Below are positions 1-4,957 of a stretch of 7,496 nucleotides of DNA, piece by piece (within the stretch, counting starts at the first letter, position 1; each line of letters starts with the position of its first letter). The stretch lies in contig CAMPJQ010000122.1 of assembly GCA_946886925.1 (NCBI GenBank), positions 1 to 7,496 on the forward strand, read 5' to 3'. The notes under the pieces were generated by a model. The model saw nothing but the letters and a program-made list of their open reading frames with translations. It was not told the DNA's origin and ran no database searches. A program made the position numbers and the translations under genes. The stretch comes from an uncultured Terrimonas sp. (GTDB lineage: Bacteria > Bacteroidota > Bacteroidia > Chitinophagales > Chitinophagaceae).

Positions 1-20
1 ATAATAATGATACGAAAAAA

Positions 21-1889
21 ATGATGGCTATAATAAGGCGGCTAATGGTAGCCCGTTCTTTTCTTCTTTTATTCATTGTTACGGGAAATACAATGGCGAT
101 CGCTCAAACAGATACATCGCATTACAGCGAAGTATTCAAGCGCACCAGGCCTTACCGTATTTTTTTACCTGAAGCCTACAGTACCGATTCAACAAAGAAA
201 TATCCCGTCATTTATTATTTCCATGGAAATAAAGGCGACCATCGCTTAGATATTGAAGGTGTTACTGAACTGGTAAATCAATCACAGGTGATACTGGTGG
301 CATGGAATGGCAGATCTGCGCCGGAAGATGACCGGCCTTACAATATCGGTTACCATGCTAATATCAATTACGAAGTTCAGTTCAAAGACTATTTTCCTGA
401 ACTGGTTAATCATATCGATAAAATCTACCGTACTGTCAGCAACCGTTCGCAGCGTGCCCTTATCGGGCATAGCATGGGTGGATTCATGTCATTTTACCTC
501 GCGGGAAAATATCCACAAATGGTAGGTGCAGCGGTATCTTCCAGGGGCTCACCGGAGTTCTTTGTGGGTTATCCGTCCAACCATACGCTTTATCAGCATA
601 GGTACATGTTCAAAAACCTGTATGGTATAAAAACACGCTTTCAAAATGGAACCGCTGGCGAAGAGTTGGTGCACCTGAATAATGAAGTACATGGAGGCGC
701 TTTACGGGAGCTTAACCTCAACTACTCCTACCAGACGTATGCCGGAGGGCATAGCATATCTTCCGCTGAATTTGAAGATGCTTTTGAATTTGTTGTGGAA
801 GCTTTTCAAAATCCGGATTCTATGCCCCCGCGCTGGCATCATGCCGACCTTTATCCTGAATTCGAAGTGTGGGGATACCAGGTAACCAGTAATCTTAATA
901 CACCGGGGTTTATTGAACTGCACGGCGTAACAAAGGGTGGGTTAACCACCCTTACCAGGAAATGGCAACCCGATGGCATACCTGTTCCCGGCGTAGACAT
1001 GCATATTAAAACAGCACCGATCTACAAGCCCAACACCCACTATGCCTTATTGGATTATAATAACGCTGAGAAGGTTAAAAAAACAAGCACGATAATGAGT
1101 GATAAAGAAGGCCGCATCAATATTGCTGTCAACCACCAGGAACATATTTTCGGTATTTATGAAAACGGTGGTCCTGCAGAAATTGTTTTTGCCTCATATA
1201 AAGTGAATAATAAGAGACTGTTCCTGGATCACAATAAGCGTTGTGCATTGCAACTTTGTTTGTTGAACAGGGGTGGCAGCGTGGGTAAGAAACTAAAAGT
1301 TGTACTTTCCTCAACTACACCGGGCGTGAAAATTGAAAACCCTGCTGTTGATGCGGGAAAAATAGAAAGTGGTGAAGCGATTTGGATCAATAGCAGTTTC
1401 AATATTACCGCAGCAAATATTCCTCCCGCCAATGGCGGTAGTCCTTATATACGCTTTAATCTGGCTATTACCGATAACAATGGCAATACCTGGAAAGACG
1501 AGTTTGACGCCCTGGTAATGTACGACGTACCGGAGTTTACAGAGATTGGTATCGACGATGGTGACAGTGAAATTTATGGCAGTGGCAATGGCAACAATAT
1601 AGCCCAGCCGGGTGAAACGGTAATGATTTATCAATACAGTCACCGCACCAAATTATTTTATGATGACCCATATATTGATGCAGAAAGAATTCACGACGAC
1701 CTGCAACCCGATAAATGGGGCGATGGATACGCACTTTCCTCTCTTATACATATTTCGGAAGATTGTCCGCCGGGGCATGTTATTCGCTTCCTGGCCTGCT
1801 ATGAAGTGAAGGAGTGGAAAACCATTAAACGAAATGTAACCTGGGGAACATTCAGCATAATTGCAGGAGAAAAATTAAAAAAGGAGTAA
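21..1889 (+). CDS. Secreted alpha/beta-hydrolase esterase (esterase D / CE1-like) with a long beta-rich C-terminal extension
   Basis: Likely hydrolyses ester side groups (acetyl or feruloyl type) on a glycan outside the cytoplasm. Seen: a signal peptide (basic residues near the start, hydrophobic core about 13-22, probable cleavage after AIA28 before QTD); an esterase-D-type domain at about 35-265 with an HGN oxyanion-type turn (69-70 region), the nucleophile elbow GHSMGG with Ser151, and a probable catalytic His244 in AGGHS. The usual Asp of the GTxD stretch is not obvious; GTAGEE (210-215) offers Glu214 or Glu215 instead. After it come about 350 residues resembling beta-sandwich modules: about 280-382, an Ig/NEW3-like stretch 388-508, and 508-618 holding a GSGNGN...PGE motif and DCPPGH. 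No type IX secretion C-terminal domain is apparent. The frame is open to the left edge, so a start further upstream cannot be excluded; ATG 21 is chosen because it gives a good signal peptide (ATG 24 and 45 are alternatives). The next gene overlaps its stop. Family is confident; substrate is inference. Confidence 0.85.
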   Translation: MMAIIRRLMVARSFLLLFIVTGNTMAIAQTDTSHYSEVFKRTRPYRIFLPEAYSTDSTKKYPVIYYFHGNKGDHRLDIEGVTELVNQSQVILVAWNGRSAPEDDRPYNIGYHANINYEVQFKDYFPELVNHIDKIYRTVSNRSQRALIGHSMGGFMSFYLAGKYPQMVGAAVSSRGSPEFFVGYPSNHTLYQHRYMFKNLYGIKTRFQNGTAGEELVHLNNEVHGGALRELNLNYSYQTYAGGHSISSAEFEDAFEFVVEAFQNPDSMPPRWHHADLYPEFEVWGYQVTSNLNTPGFIELHGVTKGGLTTLTRKWQPDGIPVPGVDMHIKTAPIYKPNTHYALLDYNNAEKVKKTSTIMSDKEGRINIAVNHQEHIFGIYENGGPAEIVFASYKVNNKRLFLDHNKRCALQLCLLNRGGSVGKKLKVVLSSTTPGVKIENPAVDAGKIESGEAIWINSSFNITAANIPPANGGSPYIRFNLAITDNNGNTWKDEFDALVMYDVPEFTEIGIDDGDSEIYGSGNGNNIAQPGETVMIYQYSHRTKLFYDDPYIDAERIHDDLQPDKWGDGYALSSLIHISEDCPPGHVIRFLACYEVKEWKTIKRNVTWGTFSIIAGEKLKKE

Positions 1890-1891
1890 TG
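1877..1891 (+). promoter_or_regulatory. TAATG stop/start overlap between the two esterase genes
   Basis: The TAA stop of the first esterase (1887-1889) shares its last A with the ATG of the second (1889-1891). A purine-rich AAAAAAGGAG lies directly before it, but GGAG ends only two bases from the ATG, too close for a standard Shine-Dalgarno site. The overlap implies one transcript and suggests translational coupling (inference). Confidence 0.6.
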
Positions 1892-2974
1892 CGTGTTTCA
1901 TTTAAAAATTTGAGCACGGCGGCGGTTGTATTGCTTGCATGCAATACCGGCCACATGGCGCAAACACATATTGCAGATAACCGCACCGATTACGCAGCTT
2001 ATACAGGAAGGGTAGAAAAAGACAGCTCGGGGGCTACTCAACTTTACTGGCCGGGTACATCTGTAAAAACGAAGTTTGAAGGAACCACGGTAAGTGCAAC
2101 ATTAAAAGATGAGTATGGCAGGAATTATTACATGGTTATTGTAGACAATGACAGCACCTATGCGCTGAAGATAGATTCTGTAAAAAAAGAATATACGCTT
2201 GCGGCTGGTTTACCATCAGGTCATCACACCGCAGAACTTTACCGGCTTACCGATTGGTTTGCCGGCAAAACTACTTTTTATGGTTTTGCATACGAACCGG
2301 AAACCAAAACAATTCCTTTATCGCCTGAAAAAAGAAGAATAGAATTTTACGGGAACTCTGTGACTGTGGGAGCAGGTATGATGGAAAGAGAGCAAAATAA
2401 ATCCGGCGTGGCCACCAATAATTATCTTAGCTATGGTGCGCTTGTTGCAAGGCATTACAATGCAGAGGCTACCTTTATTGCCTCCAGCGGAATTGGATTG
2501 CTGGTGAGTTGGGGATCTTTAATTATGCCCGACATTTATGATCACCTGAATCCGTCAGACAGCAACAGTAAGTGGGATTTCTCCAATGCCGTACCCGATA
2601 TCGTTGTAGTTAACCTCTTTCAAAATGATGCCGCATTAATGCTCCTGCCCAACCATGACCAATACATTAAACGATTTGGTCATCAACCTCCGTCTGAAAC
2701 AGACATTACAGATGCCTATTATGGCTTCATTGGAACCATCAGGGCGCATTATCCCGATGCGTATATCATTTGCTCCTTAGGAAGTATGAGTGCGGTAGCG
2801 CCAGGGTCTAAATGGCCGGGCTATATCGAAAAAGCAGTAGCCAAACTAAGAGACCGGAAGGTATACACGCATTTCTTTTCGTACCTTAACGGAGACGGAC
2901 ATCCGAATGCGGACGAACATCAAATCATGGCGAACAGTTTGATTCATTTTATTGACAGCCATATACAGTGGTGA
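1889..2974 (+). CDS. CE2-like SGNH-fold carbohydrate esterase, exported
   Basis: Probable deacetylase of decorated sugars. Seen: an N-terminal beta-sandwich like the CE2 N-terminal domain (about 33-140; YTGRVE at 38-43, YWPGTSV at 53-59, FEGT at 63-66), then an SGNH hydrolase domain (about 148-358). Block I reads FYGNSVTVGAG with nucleophile Ser157, but Asn156 replaces the usual Asp of GDS. Block II Gly is in SSGIGL (Gly201). Block III reads NLFQND (242-247), keeping Asn246 but with Phe-Gln where GT is usual. Block V is DGHP with Asp336 and His338, the short D-x-H-P spacing typical of CE2. The N-terminus is ambiguous: signal peptidase I cleavage after HMA24 gives a QTH start, while LLAC18 could be a lipobox. 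The start is fixed by overlap with the preceding stop. Length (361 aa) fits two-domain CE2 enzymes. From memory, GNS and FQND recur in a Bacteroidota subgroup of such proteins, so it is probably active; specificity is unknown. Confidence 0.85.
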   Translation: MRVSFKNLSTAAVVLLACNTGHMAQTHIADNRTDYAAYTGRVEKDSSGATQLYWPGTSVKTKFEGTTVSATLKDEYGRNYYMVIVDNDSTYALKIDSVKKEYTLAAGLPSGHHTAELYRLTDWFAGKTTFYGFAYEPETKTIPLSPEKRRIEFYGNSVTVGAGMMEREQNKSGVATNNYLSYGALVARHYNAEATFIASSGIGLLVSWGSLIMPDIYDHLNPSDSNSKWDFSNAVPDIVVVNLFQNDAALMLLPNHDQYIKRFGHQPPSETDITDAYYGFIGTIRAHYPDAYIICSLGSMSAVAPGSKWPGYIEKAVAKLRDRKVYTHFFSYLNGDGHPNADEHQIMANSLIHFIDSHIQW

Positions 2975-2993
2975 GATTATCCGCCCCGAAAAA

Positions 2994-3033
2994 GATAGCA
3001 TAGAGTAAAAGCGAATGCCGCATCTGCTATTTT
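2994..3033 (+). terminator. Weak candidate terminator for the esterase operon
   Basis: ATAGCA (2995-3000) pairs with TGCTAT (3025-3030), followed by TTTT (3030-3033). The loop is long (24 bases) and contains only a short GCG/CGC inner stem. The stem is AT-rich and the T-run is short, so this is a guess; it sits about 20 bases after the CE2-like stop, where a terminator would be expected. Confidence 0.2.
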
Positions 3034-3054
3034 AAAATTGTACATTATTAAACC

Positions 3055-3080
3055 AAAAAAGGCTGCCCATTTGGACAGCC
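3055..3080 (-). terminator. Rho-independent terminator of the SusC/SusD-like operon
   Basis: Read on the - strand, GGCTGTCC, loop AAAT, GGGCAGCC forms a GC-rich stem (3080 to 3061) with one internal mismatch, followed at once by six T (3060 to 3055) and then GGTTT. It lies about 70 bases after the SusD-like stop. On the + strand there is no T-run after the stem, so it is oriented for the - strand genes. Confidence 0.8.
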
Positions 3081-3082
3081 CA

Positions 3083-3139
3083 TCTCAAAACCAACTGCTT
3101 GTTTACCTAATATATGGGTAAAAAAGACTCCGTTTGAGA
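3083..3139. repeat. Nested inverted repeats in the 3' region of the SusD-like gene
   Basis: An inner hairpin TTTACCTA (3102-3109) / TGGGTAAA (3115-3122), eight pairs including one G-T, with a five-base loop, lies inside an outer seven-base inverted repeat TCTCAAA (3083-3089) / TTTGAGA (3133-3139). The whole element is between the SusD-like stop codon and its terminator, so it would be a folded 3' untranslated region. It has no T-run of its own on the - strand. Confidence 0.45.
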
Positions 3140-3149
3140 AGTATTTTTT

Positions 3150-4829
3150 TTATTTCCATGGACTATCTCTTCTTTCGATTGTTTCAGGATGGGGATGTGG
3201 TGCAGCCATATTCGCATCCCACCATACTCTTTCTGCCAGGTCATCTGTTCCGCCCATGCGGTCAATCGCTTCAGCGTTGTTAACACTATTGATCAGGCGC
3301 TCACTATTTGGATAATGCTGCCTGCGCGGAGAAACGGGAATTAGCCCGGTGGATCTTTGTGCTGCAACGAGTACTCTAGGGTATCCGGTTCTTCTCCATT
3401 CACTCCATCCCTCCAGCGTATTCGGATAAATTGCTATGATTTTTTGGTTAATGATTTGTTCCAGTTTCTCTTCGTCCGATCCTGCAAGAATGGTGGCAGG
3501 AGATGCAAGAAAGGCATCAATCTGGCTCTGTTTCATTTCTTTATAATCCAAAAATCCATCCACATCAACAGCAGCGCCATAAACAAGCGCCAGTAAAGCG
3601 GGCATCTGGTCCTTTCCCCTGCTATACAGATCCCGTACTTCGTTAATACTTGCTTCAATTCCTTTTTTGTAGTAATTGTTTGCATCGCCACTCCGCAAAT
3701 TGAACAAAGCGGCCTCAGCCAGCGCAAAATAAACCTCGGAGCTTCTCAGAATAGGTTGCTCTATTACAGATACATACCAGAACAGGCTGAATATAGAAAC
3801 TGATCCTGAACCATAAGGATATTTGTACTCCACCTCCACATCACCCAACAGCGGCTGCGCACGAAATCCAAACGGCGCATGCGGCGGATTTATCGTTGCT
3901 CCGTTCAGGACTGCGGTATCGGCGATTACTTTCGTACGGGGATCAAGAGGATTGTTGGCGGGAGAACTCCCAACAAGGATATCCAGCATAGCTTTTCCAA
4001 CTTGCTGGTGATTCACATAATCCTGTCTTTCGGCTTCACTAACACTATTTGCGATGCGATTATATCCCTGGTTGCGGTGTGCTTCAATATCGTTAGTGGT
4101 AAATATGGAGGCATCATCAACCCTGCTGGTTATTAAGTCGGATTCCTGAAGATCACTCATGTTATCCTTTGCCAATTGCTCATCTGCATAGCGTACACGT
4201 AAAGCCAATCGCAACCGGAGAGAATTTGCAAATTTTTTCCATTTTGTAACATTGCCTCCATAATAGAAATCAGCATTGCCAAAACTTTGTTTTGTGGGAT
4301 CCAGTTCCGCTGCAGCTTCTTTTAATTCCTTAAAGAAATTTTCGTAAATACTTTTTTGAGTATCATATTTCGGGGATGCAATGGCTTCGTCGGGCGCTTT
4401 ATTTGCATCAGCATAGGGGAGATCACCATAAACATCAGTGGCTTGCGAGTAAATCCAAACCTTCAATATCCGGGCAATCGCTTTTTTATTTACAAGCTCG
4501 GGATCATTCTCAGTTTTGCGGATAATGGATGCCAGGTTATTACAGTACGATGTATAGGCAGCGTTCCAGGCCCCGTCATCAAAATGATCTACAAAGGGTG
4601 CATTATCCCCACGCACCGTCATGCCGCAGTAATCGCCATCGTCTGCCGCGCCTAAACCACCGCCTATTCCGTATTGCACCCCGCTCAACAGAAACTCAGG
4701 AGTTACCAGTTCCTCAGACAGCAGCGCCGGGTTTGTATTCAGCTCTTCAAAGTTCTTGGTGCAGGCACCAGTTAGGCCAAGGACTAAGAAAAGCAGGCTG
4801 AAGTTTTTTATTTTGTTATATGCTTTCAT
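3150..4829 (-). CDS. SusD-like outer-membrane glycan-binding lipoprotein (SusD/RagB, SusD-like_2 type)
   Basis: Surface lipoprotein expected to cap the SusC-like transporter encoded just upstream and capture its oligosaccharide. Seen: a type II signal peptide with lipidated Cys23 in LTGAC (Thr at -3 is slightly unusual), followed by TKNFEELNTNP, the characteristic start of mature SusD-like_2 proteins; the helical TPR-like core with IYSQATDVYGDLPYADA (126-142) and TKWKKFANSLRLRLALRV (195-212); and a typical C-terminal region with EGWSEWRRTGYPR (473-485), IPVSPRRQHYPNSE and ERVWWDAN (534-541). The 559-aa length is normal and no frameshift is visible. The start ATG is preceded by an A/T-rich leader (AAAAATTAAAAAATTAATAC) with no Shine-Dalgarno sequence, usual in Bacteroidota. 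It follows the SusC-like gene by 128 bp and ends in front of a good terminator. Family assignment is firm; the ligand cannot be read from the sequence. Confidence 0.95.
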   Translation of the reverse strand: MKAYNKIKNFSLLFLVLGLTGACTKNFEELNTNPALLSEELVTPEFLLSGVQYGIGGGLGAADDGDYCGMTVRGDNAPFVDHFDDGAWNAAYTSYCNNLASIIRKTENDPELVNKKAIARILKVWIYSQATDVYGDLPYADANKAPDEAIASPKYDTQKSIYENFFKELKEAAAELDPTKQSFGNADFYYGGNVTKWKKFANSLRLRLALRVRYADEQLAKDNMSDLQESDLITSRVDDASIFTTNDIEAHRNQGYNRIANSVSEAERQDYVNHQQVGKAMLDILVGSSPANNPLDPRTKVIADTAVLNGATINPPHAPFGFRAQPLLGDVEVEYKYPYGSGSVSIFSLFWYVSVIEQPILRSSEVYFALAEAALFNLRSGDANNYYKKGIEASINEVRDLYSRGKDQMPALLALVYGAAVDVDGFLDYKEMKQSQIDAFLASPATILAGSDEEKLEQIINQKIIAIYPNTLEGWSEWRRTGYPRVLVAAQRSTGLIPVSPRRQHYPNSERLINSVNNAEAIDRMGGTDDLAERVWWDANMAAPHPHPETIERRDSPWK

Positions 4830-4878
4830 GTATTAATTTTTTAATTTTTGCCATTAGCTGTCCCGATGTATTCCGGAT

Positions 4879-4911
4879 CAGGCTTATAGCAGATGCTCTA
4901 TCGTTTGCAAA
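4879..4911 (-). promoter_or_regulatory. Weak Bacteroidota-type promoter-like match before the SusD-like gene
   Basis: On the - strand, TTTG (4911 to 4908) is followed after 21 bases by TAAGCCTG (4886 to 4879), which matches the TAnnTTTG -7 consensus only at TA and TG. It would give a short leader of about 40 bases before the SusD-like ATG. The match is poor and the gene is probably also read from the SusC-like promoter. Confidence 0.15.
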
Positions 4912-4957
4912 ATGGGATGAATGATTGCATTGCTTTTAGGTGTGTTCCGGCATAGCG

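Noticed and set aside
1311..1643. 110-aa open frame on the - strand inside the first esterase
   Set aside because: It lies wholly antisense to a well-supported gene, has no recognisable domain or signal, and its composition is that of a reverse-frame shadow.
3061..3080. GC-rich hairpin as a bidirectional terminator also serving the esterase operon
   Set aside because: On the + strand the stem is followed by CATCTC rather than a T-run, so only the - strand orientation is supported.
4356..4655. 99-aa open frame on the + strand inside the SusD-like gene
   Set aside because: Antisense to a strongly conserved SusD-like region, with no family motifs of its own; treated as a shadow.
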